The notes under the pieces are model-generated. The model did not search any database and had not been told where the DNA came from. It saw nothing but the letters and a program-made list of their open reading frames with translations. From contig JAJPHO010000076.1 of the NCBI GenBank assembly GCA_021325215.1, positions 1-36,714 of the forward strand: a stretch of DNA of 36,714 bases, given 5' to 3'. Positions 22,401 through 29,657 of the stretch are shown piece after piece. Made by a program: the position numbers and the translations under genes. This stretch comes from Alphaproteobacteria bacterium (lineage in GTDB: Bacteria; Pseudomonadota; Alphaproteobacteria; Rhodospirillales; Magnetospirillaceae). Position 1 is the first letter of the stretch. The number at the start of each line of letters is the position of its first letter.

Positions 22401-23144
22401 CTAGCGGCTCATCAATGCTGCATAGCGGCCATCTTCCTTCATCCGCCGCAAAGCGGCGTTGAAGCGCTCGGCCAGCTCGGCGGAGCCGACCGTCTCACGC
22501 GGGAAGATGACGCAGAATTCGAGCACGGCCAGGGGCGTCGAACTCCGGCCGATATGGTTGGCCTGTCCCAGGGCCTGAAGCGGCCCGGCAATCTCATCCT
22601 CCTCGCCGGACAGCGCGTCGATGCGGCCGGCCGCCAGCATCTGTAAGCATTTGTCGGGCGTTTCGGGACGCTCCATGCGCACGTCGCCGCTGGCGAGCAA
22701 GGGCGCCAGCAGATCCTGCAGGGGCGAATGATAGTTTTGCGGAACGCAGATGGTGCGGCCTTTGAATCGCTCGGGATCGTCGGGCGTCAGCCTGTCGCCG
22801 GCGCGGGTCCACAGATAGCTGGGATCGGTGAAAATCGGGTCCGAGAACAGGAAATCCTGCTCGCGCTCCGGCGCGTGCAGATAGGGAAAGCTGGCCTGAT
22901 AGGCCCCGCTCTTGGTCAGGCTGTAGCCGCGCTTCCACGGCAGCCAGTCGAGCCTGGGCTCCATCCCTGCCGAGCGGAACGCGGCCAGCACCAGCCGGGT
23001 GGCGATACCGCCATCGGCGCGCGAGCTGTCGGTGAAGGGCGGATCGTCCTGGCCGGTGGTCAGCATGACCGTATCCGCGCGGGCGGACGCGCAGGCGGCG
23101 AACAAATAGACGCAAAGGATCGGCAGGCTTCGGCGCGACGTCAA
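22401..23144 (-). CDS. Periplasmic solute-binding protein, family 3 type
   Basis: A ~247-residue secreted protein resembling ABC-type amino-acid binding proteins (SBP family 3), but no ABC permease or ATPase is near. The signal peptide is TSRRSLPILCVYLFAACASARA, followed by DTVMLTTGQDDPPFTDSSRADGGIATRLVLAAF, a ligand-pocket start typical of the family. Later marks include PYLHAPEREQDFLFSDPIF and KCLQMLAAGRIDALSGEED. The start is uncertain: TTG 23144 has a GAGGGA ribosome-binding site; TTG 23171 is in frame upstream. It may be a signalling sensor protein rather than a transporter part. The nearby LysR and the divergent MFS operon suggest a common substrate. Confidence 0.72.
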   Translation of the reverse strand: MTSRRSLPILCVYLFAACASARADTVMLTTGQDDPPFTDSSRADGGIATRLVLAAFRSAGMEPRLDWLPWKRGYSLTKSGAYQASFPYLHAPEREQDFLFSDPIFTDPSYLWTRAGDRLTPDDPERFKGRTICVPQNYHSPLQDLLAPLLASGDVRMERPETPDKCLQMLAAGRIDALSGEEDEIAGPLQALGQANHIGRSSTPLAVLEFCVIFPRETVGSAELAERFNAALRRMKEDGRYAALMSR

Positions 23145-23220
23145 ACTTCCCTCGATTGTAGCGCGGCCCAATTCTTATCGAACTAGAATGAGAGCAAAAG
23201 ATCCGGCTGCCGAGTCAATT

Positions 23221-23274
23221 CATAACAGTTATGTCCCCGGCCCCTAGGGCCGGGGCGGGTTTCTTACCTATAGT
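23221..23274 (+). promoter_or_regulatory. Palindromes and promoter in front of the MFS operon
   Basis: CATAACAGTTATG (23221-23233) is a perfect 6-bp dyad with a 1-nt centre. It is followed by a GC-rich 9-bp stem CCCCGGCCC / GGGCCGGGG (23235-23243, 23247-23255) and a -10-like TATAGT (23269-23274). The CATAAC dyad lies about 45 bp upstream of the -10, where LysR-type activators bind. The GC-rich dyad covers the -35 and could also be a vestigial terminator, as GTTTCTT follows it. Confidence 0.45.
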
Positions 23275-23323
23275 CGCTCGAAACGACAGGAGCGGCAAAG
23301 CTTCGGGTTTTGGAGGAGGAACG

Positions 23324-24565
23324 ATGCAGTCCTGGTACCACACGATGACCGCACCCCAGCGCAAGACCTTCTGGGCCTGTTTCCTGGGCTGGGCGCTGGA
23401 TGCGATGGATGTCCAATTGTTCGCCTTCGCCATTCCCACCCTGATGCCGCTGTGGGGCATGAGCAAGGGGCAGGCCGGCTTCATCGGCACCTCGGCGCTG
23501 ATGGCCTCGGCGCTGGGCGGCATGATCGCCGGGCTGCTGGCCGACCGCATCGGCCGCGTCCAGGTGCTGAAGCTGGCGATCCTGTGGTTCTCGCTGTTCA
23601 CCGGCCTGTCCGCCCTGACCAATTCCTTCCATCAGCTGCTGATCACCCGCAGCCTGCAGGGCGTCGGCTTCGGCGGCGAATGGGCGGCCGGCGCGATCCT
23701 GATCGGCGAGGTGGTCGACAAGCGCATCCGCGGCCGCGCCGTCGGCTCGGTCCAGGCCGGCTGGCCGGTCGGCTATGCCGCCGCCGCTTTGGCCTATTGG
23801 GGTATCTTCAGCCTGCTGCCGGAAGGTGAGGCGTGGCGCGTGATGTTCGTGCTCGGGCTGCTGCCCGGCCTGCTGGTGCTGTGGATGCGCCGTAACGTCA
23901 AGGAATCCGAGGCTTTCGAGGCGTCCGCCAAATTCCGCGAGAAGAGCAAGCCGTGGGAAACCCTGCCGCTGATCTTCTCGGCCAAGGTGTTTCCGCGCAC
24001 GGCGATGGCGTCCCTGATGGCGGCCGGCGCGCTGGGCGGCAATTACACCATCCTCAATTGGCTGGTCACCTATCTGCGCCAGACCCATGCGATGAGCGTC
24101 AGCATGACCACGCTCTATCTGTCGGTGAACATCTTCGGGTCGTTCTGCGGCTATGTCGGCATGGCCTATCTGTCCGACTATCTCGGCCGCCGCAAGACCT
24201 TCGCCCTGTCCGCCGTCTGCGCCGGCCTGACCGTTTCCGCCTATTGCCTGCTCGACCTGCCGCTCGACGCGCTGCTGTTTCTCGGCTTTCCGCTCGGGCT
24301 GTTCCAGTCGGGCATCGTCTCGGGCATGGGGGCGTGCTTCACCGAGCTGTTCCCCTCCGAGATCCGCGGCACCGCCGGCGGCTTTTCCTACAATCTCGGC
24401 CGCGGCGTCGGCGCCTGGGTGCCGACCGGCGTCGGCCTGACCAGCGCCTCGCTCGGCCTGGCCACCTCGATCGGCATCTGGGCCTCCTGCTCCTATCTGC
24501 TGGTGCTGGCGGTCGCCCTGGTCATTCCCGAAACCCGGAACTCGGAGTTGCAATCCCATGTCTGA
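23324..24565 (+). CDS. MFS importer (aromatic-acid / sugar-acid:proton symporter type)
   Basis: A 413-residue membrane transporter with 12 predicted helices. Family marks: FLGWALDAMDVQLFAFAIPTL in helix 1 (the DAMD motif at residues 26-29), the loop GLLADRIGRVQVLK, FGGEWAAGAILIGEVVDKRIRG (helix 4 to 5), and the second-half loop YLSDYLGRRKTFAL with ELFPSEIRGTAGGF. These fit the AAHS/SHS carboxylate symporters. A GGAGGAGGA ribosome-binding site defines ATG 23324. It overlaps the next gene by 8 bp, so import and the ThDP enzyme are coupled. An organic acid is the likely substrate, but which one is not visible. Confidence 0.9.
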   Translation: MQSWYHTMTAPQRKTFWACFLGWALDAMDVQLFAFAIPTLMPLWGMSKGQAGFIGTSALMASALGGMIAGLLADRIGRVQVLKLAILWFSLFTGLSALTNSFHQLLITRSLQGVGFGGEWAAGAILIGEVVDKRIRGRAVGSVQAGWPVGYAAAALAYWGIFSLLPEGEAWRVMFVLGLLPGLLVLWMRRNVKESEAFEASAKFREKSKPWETLPLIFSAKVFPRTAMASLMAAGALGGNYTILNWLVTYLRQTHAMSVSMTTLYLSVNIFGSFCGYVGMAYLSDYLGRRKTFALSAVCAGLTVSAYCLLDLPLDALLFLGFPLGLFQSGIVSGMGACFTELFPSEIRGTAGGFSYNLGRGVGAWVPTGVGLTSASLGLATSIGIWASCSYLLVLAVALVIPETRNSELQSHV

Positions 24566-26216
24566 ACCCAAGAAGATTCGCCATGGCGGCCAGTCGCTGG
24601 TCGAGGCCCTGGCCGGAAACGGCGTAGACACCGTCTATTGCGTGCCGGGCGAATCCTTCCTGCCGGTGCTCGATGCCCTGCATGACGCGGGCTCGATCAA
24701 GACCATCGTCACCCGCCATGAAGGCGCGGCTTCGAACATGGCCGATGCCTATGGCAAGCTGACCGGTCGTCCGGGCATCTGTTTCGTCACCCGCGGTCCG
24801 GGTGCGACGCATGCCGCCAACGGCGTGCACACGGCGATGCAGGATTCGACGCCGATGATTCTGTTCGTCGGCCAGATCGACCAGGGCTTCCGCGAGCGGG
24901 AGGCCTTCCAGGAGGTCGATTACCGCCGCATGTTCGGCGGCCTGGCCAAGTGGGCTACCGAGATCGAAAGCGTCGAGCGCATCCCCGAGACCATCGCCAA
25001 AGCCTTCGCCATCGCCCAGTCCGGCCGGCCCGGCCCGGTGGTGATAGGCCTGCCCGAGGATGTGCTGTTCGGCGAGGCGCCGGACGCGCCGGCCCCCGTC
25101 GTGCGCGTCGCCCAGGCGGCACCGGCTCCCGCCGCTATGGACGAGCTGCAGACCCTGCTGTCGGCGGCCAGGCAGCCGCTGGTGATCATCGGCGGCACCG
25201 GCTGGAACAATACCGCCTGCGTCGATTTCGCCAAGTTCGTCTCGGCCTGGAACCTGCCGGTCGCGGCGTCCTTCCGCCGCCAGGATTTGTTCGACAATCG
25301 CGACGGTCATTATTGCGGCATGATCGGGCTGGGCATCTCGCCCAAGCTGCTGGAGCGCGCCAAAACGGCCGATCTGCTGCTGGTGGTCGGCTCGCGGCTG
25401 GCCGAGACCACGTCGCAGGGCTATACCCTGTTCAAGAGCCCGGTCACCGACCAGACCCTGATCCATGTCCATCCCGATCCGGAAGAGCTGGGCCGCGTCT
25501 ATCAGGCCCGCCTGCCGATCAATTCCGGCATGCGGACCTTCGCCGCTGCCCTGGCCAAGCTGGCGCCGCCGGCCGCGCTGGGCTGGGGTGCCTGGACCGC
25601 GGCGGCCCGCCAGGATTACCTTGCCCATTCGACCCCGCCCAAGCTGGATGAGCGCCATAGCGGGGTCGATTTCGCCCAGGTGATGTCCTATCTCAGCGAG
25701 ACCCTGCCCGAGAACGCCGTGATCGCCAATGGCGCCGGCAATTACACCGTCTGGGTCCACCGCTTCTACCGCTACCGCCGGCCGGGCACCGAGCTGGCCC
25801 CGACCAATGGCGCGATGGGTTATGGCTTCCCGGCCGCCATCGCCGCCAAGCTGCACCAGCCCTCACGCACGGTGGTCGCCTTCGCCGGCGATGGCTGCTT
25901 CATGATGTATCCGCAGGAACTGGCCACCGCGATGCAGTTCGGCGCGCCCTTGATCACCATCGTGGTCAATAACGGCATGCTGGCCACCATCCGTATGCAT
26001 CAGGAACGCGAATATCCCGGCCGGGTTTCCGGTACCAAGCTGGTCAATCCCGACTTCGTCGCCTTCGCGCGCTCGTTCGGCGCCCATGCCGAGCTGGTCG
26101 ACCGGACCGAGGATTTCCCGGCCGCGTTCGAACGGGCGCAAAAGGCCGGCGTGGCGGCGCTGATCGAGCTTCGCGTCGATCCGCGCCAGATCACCCCCCA
26201 ACTTTTCATGGCATGA
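24558..26216 (+). CDS. Thiamine diphosphate-dependent enzyme (2-oxo acid decarboxylase/carboligase type)
   Basis: A 552-residue protein with the full three-domain architecture of the acetolactate synthase/benzoylformate decarboxylase superfamily. The N-terminal PYR domain has the catalytic Glu55 in TRHEGAASNMADAYG, the middle domain starts near residue 195, and the PP domain has the ThDP-binding motif GDG (444-446) ending in NN (471-472). A specific substrate is not evident. No second (regulatory) subunit gene is near, so it is not a standard acetolactate synthase. Because the next gene is an aldehyde dehydrogenase, decarboxylation of a 2-oxo acid to an aldehyde is the simplest reading; condensation is possible. 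Confidence 0.88.
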   Translation: MSEPKKIRHGGQSLVEALAGNGVDTVYCVPGESFLPVLDALHDAGSIKTIVTRHEGAASNMADAYGKLTGRPGICFVTRGPGATHAANGVHTAMQDSTPMILFVGQIDQGFREREAFQEVDYRRMFGGLAKWATEIESVERIPETIAKAFAIAQSGRPGPVVIGLPEDVLFGEAPDAPAPVVRVAQAAPAPAAMDELQTLLSAARQPLVIIGGTGWNNTACVDFAKFVSAWNLPVAASFRRQDLFDNRDGHYCGMIGLGISPKLLERAKTADLLLVVGSRLAETTSQGYTLFKSPVTDQTLIHVHPDPEELGRVYQARLPINSGMRTFAAALAKLAPPAALGWGAWTAAARQDYLAHSTPPKLDERHSGVDFAQVMSYLSETLPENAVIANGAGNYTVWVHRFYRYRRPGTELAPTNGAMGYGFPAAIAAKLHQPSRTVVAFAGDGCFMMYPQELATAMQFGAPLITIVVNNGMLATIRMHQEREYPGRVSGTKLVNPDFVAFARSFGAHAELVDRTEDFPAAFERAQKAGVAALIELRVDPRQITPQLFMA

Positions 26217-26224
26217 GGACCAAA

Positions 26225-27799
26225 ATGCAGATCCTGGGCGAAATGATCATCGGCGGAACCGCCGTCAAAGGCACCGTCGACGCCATCTACTCGGTCGCCG
26301 CCGAGACCGGCAAGCGCCTGGAGCCGGCCTTCGGCTGCGGCGATGCCAACCATGTCGAAGAAGCCTGTCATCTGGCCGATGCCGCATTCGATTCCTATCG
26401 CGCGCTGCCCGATGACGTCCGTGCCGGCTTCCTCGAAGCGATCGGCCGGAACATCCTCGATCTCGGCGACACCCTGATCGAGCGGGTGATGCTGGAAAGC
26501 GGCCTGCCGCGTCCGCGCCTGGAGGGCGAGCGCATGCGCACCGTCAATCAGCTGCGCCTGTTCGCCTCGCTGCTGAGAAAAGGCCGCTGGAACGATGCCG
26601 TGCTCGACGACGCCTTGCCCGAGCGTGCGCCGCCGCGTCCCGCCCTGGCCCGCCGCCGCATCGGCCTCGGCCCGGTAGCGGTGTTCGGCGCCAGCAATTT
26701 CCCGCTCGCCTTCTCGGTGGCGGGCGGCGATACCGCTTCGGCCCTGGCGGCCGGCTGTCCCGTGGTGGTCAAGGCGCATCCGGCCCATCTCGGCACCTCC
26801 GAGCTGGTCGGCAAAGCGATCGCCAAAGCCGCCGCCGACACCAATATGCCCGAGGGCGTGTTCTCGCTGCTGATCGGCGGGATCGAGATCGGCCAGCAGC
26901 TTGTCAGCCATCCGGCCATCTGCGCCGCCGGCTTCACCGGTTCGCGCCAGGGCGGCCTGGCCCTGGTCAAGTTGGCCCAAGAGCGCAAAGTGCCGATCCC
27001 GGTCTATGCCGAGATGAGCAGCATCAACCCGACCTTCCTGCTGCCCGCCGCGCTGAAAGCCCGGGGAGCCGCCATCGCCGCCGGTTTCGCCGGTTCGCTG
27101 ACCCTCGGCACCGGCCAGTTCTGCACCAATCCCGGCCTGGTCATCGCCTTGGCCGGACCGGAACTCGATGCCTTCCTGGCCATCGCCTCCGCCGAAGTGG
27201 CCGGCAAGAGCCCGGGAATCATGCTGACCCAGGGCATCTGCGCAGCCTATGGCCGGGGTCTCGGCCGTCTGCGTGAAGCGGCCGGGGTCGAGGAGGTCGC
27301 GACCGGCCAGCCGGCCACGACCGGCAGTCAGGCGGGTGCCGCGCTGTTCCGTGCCGACGCCTCGACTTTCCTGGCCAATCCGGTGCTGGAGCAGGAGAAT
27401 TTCGGTCCCAGCTCGCTGGTGGTGGTGTGCCGCGATAAGGCCGAGCTGCTGGCGGTTGCCGGCCATGTCGAGGGCCAGCTGACCGCGACCCTGCATATCG
27501 AAGCCGAGGATCACGATCTCGCCCGCGCGCTGATGCCGGTGCTGGAACGCAAGGCCGGGCGCATCCTGTTCAACGATTTCCCGACCGGGGTCGAGGTGTG
27601 CGACGCCATGGTGCATGGCGGGCCCTATCCGGCCACTTCGGACAGCCGCACCACCTCGGTGGGCACGGCGGCGATCGAGCGCTTCCTGCGCCCGGTCTGC
27701 TATCAGAACATGCCGGATTCGCTGCTGCCGCCGGTGTTGCAGCAGGCCAATCCGCTGGGGATCTGGCGTCTGCGCAACGGAGACCCCGTCAAGGCGTAA
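26225..27799 (+). CDS. NADP-type aldehyde dehydrogenase, ketoglutarate-semialdehyde dehydrogenase-like
   Basis: A 524-residue ALDH related to 2,5-dioxovalerate (alpha-ketoglutaric semialdehyde) dehydrogenase and to the fatty-aldehyde enzyme of Vibrio harveyi. Catalytic residues are visible: Cys300 in TGQFCTNPG, Glu263 in VYAEMSSINP and Asn158 in FGASNFPLAFSV; the cofactor site is GCPVVVKAHPAH. Start ATG 26225 is preferred over ATG 26213 because AGGA lies 6 nt upstream. It follows the ThDP enzyme by 8 bp. It probably oxidises the aldehyde that enzyme releases, or a semialdehyde from sugar-acid breakdown. Its 3' end overlaps the opposing LysR gene by 11 bp. Confidence 0.9.
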   Translation: MQILGEMIIGGTAVKGTVDAIYSVAAETGKRLEPAFGCGDANHVEEACHLADAAFDSYRALPDDVRAGFLEAIGRNILDLGDTLIERVMLESGLPRPRLEGERMRTVNQLRLFASLLRKGRWNDAVLDDALPERAPPRPALARRRIGLGPVAVFGASNFPLAFSVAGGDTASALAAGCPVVVKAHPAHLGTSELVGKAIAKAAADTNMPEGVFSLLIGGIEIGQQLVSHPAICAAGFTGSRQGGLALVKLAQERKVPIPVYAEMSSINPTFLLPAALKARGAAIAAGFAGSLTLGTGQFCTNPGLVIALAGPELDAFLAIASAEVAGKSPGIMLTQGICAAYGRGLGRLREAAGVEEVATGQPATTGSQAGAALFRADASTFLANPVLEQENFGPSSLVVVCRDKAELLAVAGHVEGQLTATLHIEAEDHDLARALMPVLERKAGRILFNDFPTGVEVCDAMVHGGPYPATSDSRTTSVGTAAIERFLRPVCYQNMPDSLLPPVLQQANPLGIWRLRNGDPVKA

Positions 27800-28721
27800 G
27801 TCGCGCATCCGGCCAGGCGCCTTCCGCCACCAGCGTCTCGGCGCAGTGGCGGATGATGCGGGTGATGCGGCTGAGATCCTCGGTGACGGCGCTCTTCTTC
27901 GGCCATACCACGGCGACCTCGCGGGTGACCGCGGGGTTTTCGATGCGGTGGCTGCGCAGCGTGCCCTGGGCGACCTCCTCCATCACCGCGCCGGCCGGCA
28001 GCACGGTACAGGCGCCGCTGGCCATGACCAGCCGCTTGGTCAGGGACAGCGAGCCGTCGCATTCCAGCGCCACGCTGACGGAGAAGCCGCAGCGTGCCGC
28101 CAGGCTTTCGGCCAGCACGCGCAGACCGTGATGGGTGCTGGGCAGAACCAGCGGCAATCCTTCCAGGGACCGGGCCTGCACCGGCCCATCCGGCAGCGGA
28201 TGGCCGCGCGGCGAGACGAGGTGCAGATCCTCGGTCAGCAGGCGGTCGGAATTGAGGCTGCCGCCATAACGCTCGGGCAGATAGAGGATGGCGATGTCGA
28301 TCTCGCCATCATCGAGGCGGCTGAGGATCTGGCTGGCCAGTCCCTCGACGAAATGCAGCCTGGTGTCGGGCAGCGCATCCTTGACCGTGCCGGCCAGGCG
28401 GGCGAACAGCAGGCGGGCGATGGTCGGCTGGCCGGCGATGCACAGCCGGGCCGGACCGCGCCGGGCGCTGTCGCGCAGCTCCCGCGCCGCTTCCTCCAAG
28501 GCCGCCGCCACCCGCTCGGCATGCAGCATCAATTGTTCGCCGCGCTCGGTCAGGGTGACGCCGCGGCCGCTGCGGTGGAACAGCCGTCCGCCCAGCTCGG
28601 ATTCCAGCACGCCGATGCGGCGGCTCAGGGTCGATTGGTCGGCCCCGAGATCCAGCGCCGCGCGGGACAGGCTTCCCACGCGCGCCACATGGGCGAACAG
28701 CGCCAGATCGTCGGAGTTCAT
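27789..28721 (-). CDS. LysR-family transcriptional regulator (third in window)
   Basis: A 310-residue LysR protein with the helix-turn-helix LALFAHVARVGSLSRAALDLGADQSTLSRRIGVLESELGGRLFHRSGRGVTLTERG (residues 6-61) and the effector domain from about residue 90 (GPARLCIAGQPTIARLLFARLAGTVK...). The STLSRRI recognition helix and the ending with VVWPKKSAVTEDLSRITRIIRHC resemble the CbbR/nitrogen-assimilation type of LysR. It is convergent with the aldehyde dehydrogenase gene (11-bp overlap), so a role in the MFS/ThDP/ALDH island is plausible, but no direct link is shown. Confidence 0.92.
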   Translation of the reverse strand: MNSDDLALFAHVARVGSLSRAALDLGADQSTLSRRIGVLESELGGRLFHRSGRGVTLTERGEQLMLHAERVAAALEEAARELRDSARRGPARLCIAGQPTIARLLFARLAGTVKDALPDTRLHFVEGLASQILSRLDDGEIDIAILYLPERYGGSLNSDRLLTEDLHLVSPRGHPLPDGPVQARSLEGLPLVLPSTHHGLRVLAESLAARCGFSVSVALECDGSLSLTKRLVMASGACTVLPAGAVMEEVAQGTLRSHRIENPAVTREVAVVWPKKSAVTEDLSRITRIIRHCAETLVAEGAWPDARLTP

Positions 28722-28728
28722 ACAGTCA

Positions 28729-28776
28729 CGCCCGCGGACTTAACCTCTTCGCCAGGACACTAACATCCCGCGGGCG
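28729..28776. repeat. 9-bp inverted repeat upstream of the LysR gene
   Basis: CGCCCGCGG (28729-28737) and CCGCGGGCG (28768-28776) with 30 bp between, filling most of the 63-bp gap between the small membrane protein gene and the LysR start. It could fold as a hairpin in a read-through transcript or form a looped operator. There is no T-run. Confidence 0.45.
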
Positions 28777-28784
28777 GAGCATCA

Positions 28785-29051
28785 TCAAGGTTTGGGAGCG
28801 GAGTCGTTGGAGTCCTGAGGCGGGGTCTGGGGAGTCTGCTGCTGCGCCGGAGCCTGATCCGGAGCGGGAGCCGGGGTTCCCGGCACCATGGCCGGCGCCG
28901 GGGCGGGCGCGGCCTGGCGGGCGAGGCCCGCATCGGCCAATGCCGCATGGAACGAGTCGGGCGATTCCATACGCCAGCCCGCTATGCCGAAGATTGCGAC
29001 GATCACGGCAAGAATGATCAGCTTGCCGCCGCTGTTCATGGTCAGATCCAT
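28785..29051 (-). CDS. Small proline-rich membrane protein of unknown function
   Basis: An 88-residue protein: a short N-terminus, one hydrophobic helix (KLIILAVIVAIFGIAGW, residues 10-26), then a short MESPDSFHAALADAGLARQ region and a C-terminal tail made of Ala/Pro/Gln repeats (about 47-88). It likely sits in the inner membrane with the tail in the periplasm. I do not recognise a family. An AGGAGG ribosome-binding site fixes ATG 29051. A perfect 17-bp palindrome lies 30 bp upstream, over its promoter, so it is probably controlled, and the MarR gene immediately upstream on the same strand is the best candidate regulator. Confidence 0.75.
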   Translation of the reverse strand: MDLTMNSGGKLIILAVIVAIFGIAGWRMESPDSFHAALADAGLARQAAPAPAPAMVPGTPAPAPDQAPAQQQTPQTPPQDSNDSAPKP

Positions 29052-29077
29052 GACGTACCTCCTATGGAATTCTGATC

Positions 29078-29097
29078 ATCATATCGTAGTACGATAT
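29078..29097 (-). promoter_or_regulatory. Perfect 17-bp operator over the -10 of the small membrane protein gene
   Basis: ATATCGTAGTACGATAT (29081-29097) is a perfect 8-bp dyad with a 1-nt centre. On the minus strand TATGAT (29078-29083) is a 5/6 match to a -10, overlapping the left arm. A repressor bound here would block RNA polymerase. On the plus strand TATAAT (29095-29100) also occurs but points into the MarR gene's 3' end. Confidence 0.6.
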
Positions 29098-29132
29098 AAT
29101 GGCAGAAATAGGGCGCCGGCCCTGTCCACAGG

Positions 29133-29561
29133 TCAGTTCGACGGCGAAGCGCCGTCCAGCTGCTCGATGAGGTTCAAGAGGGCCGGAACCGCTTTGCGCA
29201 GCTCATCCTTGTGGGCTGCGGCCAATCCCGCCAGCAGCTCTCTGCCGTGCGGGGTCAGTACAACAAACACCTGACGGCGGTCGGTCGATCCCTTTTCGCG
29301 TGAAACGAGCTCCTGCCGCTCCAGCCGGGTGACCAGCCCGACCGCGCTGTGCGGACGGATCTGCAGCTCTTCGGCCAGTTCGCCGACCGTCATGGCGCCG
29401 CTGTCGCCCGCGCCGCGCAGGGCCAGCATCGCCTGATATTGCTGGGCCTCCAGGCCGGCCGTGGCGGCGGCCTCGCCGCTGAAATTGAGGAAGCGGCGCA
29501 AGGCTCGGCGGAACAAGGCGAGCGCGCGGTAATCGTCGTCGGTCAGGGTCGGCGTGGTCAT
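29133..29561 (-). CDS. MarR-family transcriptional regulator
   Basis: A 142-residue winged-helix regulator. The DNA-binding part is MTVGELAEELQIRPHSAVGLVTRLERQELVSREKGSTDRRQVFVVLTPHGRELL, with the wing DRR; helices at each end form the dimer (YRALALFRRALRRFLNFSGEAAATAGL at the N-terminus, LRKAVPALLNLIEQL at the C-terminus). MarR proteins usually repress nearby genes and release DNA when a phenolic ligand or oxidant binds. No cysteine is present, so a thiol switch of the OhrR type is unlikely. ATG 29561 is preferred; TTG 29579 is in frame. Its likely site is the dyad at 29081-29097. Confidence 0.92.
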   Translation of the reverse strand: MTTPTLTDDDYRALALFRRALRRFLNFSGEAAATAGLEAQQYQAMLALRGAGDSGAMTVGELAEELQIRPHSAVGLVTRLERQELVSREKGSTDRRQVFVVLTPHGRELLAGLAAAHKDELRKAVPALLNLIEQLDGASPSN

Positions 29562-29589
29562 CTGCGCAGACTTGCCCAAAAAAATCAGA

Positions 29590-29610
29590 ATGTCGCCCCA
29601 TTTTCGACAT
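29590..29610. promoter_or_regulatory. Inverted repeat upstream of degP
   Basis: ATGTCG (29590-29595) and CGACAT (29605-29610) form a 6-bp dyad with a 9-bp spacer in the 96-bp gap between marR and degP. It is a possible regulator site, though short enough to be chance. Confidence 0.3.
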
Positions 29611-29657
29611 GCTGGGGCTCTAGGACAGGGCTCATCTCATCCCAAATGGAGTCCGAC

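Noticed and set aside
29349-29657. A long N-terminal extension of DegP
   Set aside because: The frame is open upstream through the opposing MarR gene, but a signal peptide and a GGAG site mark the real start at 29658.
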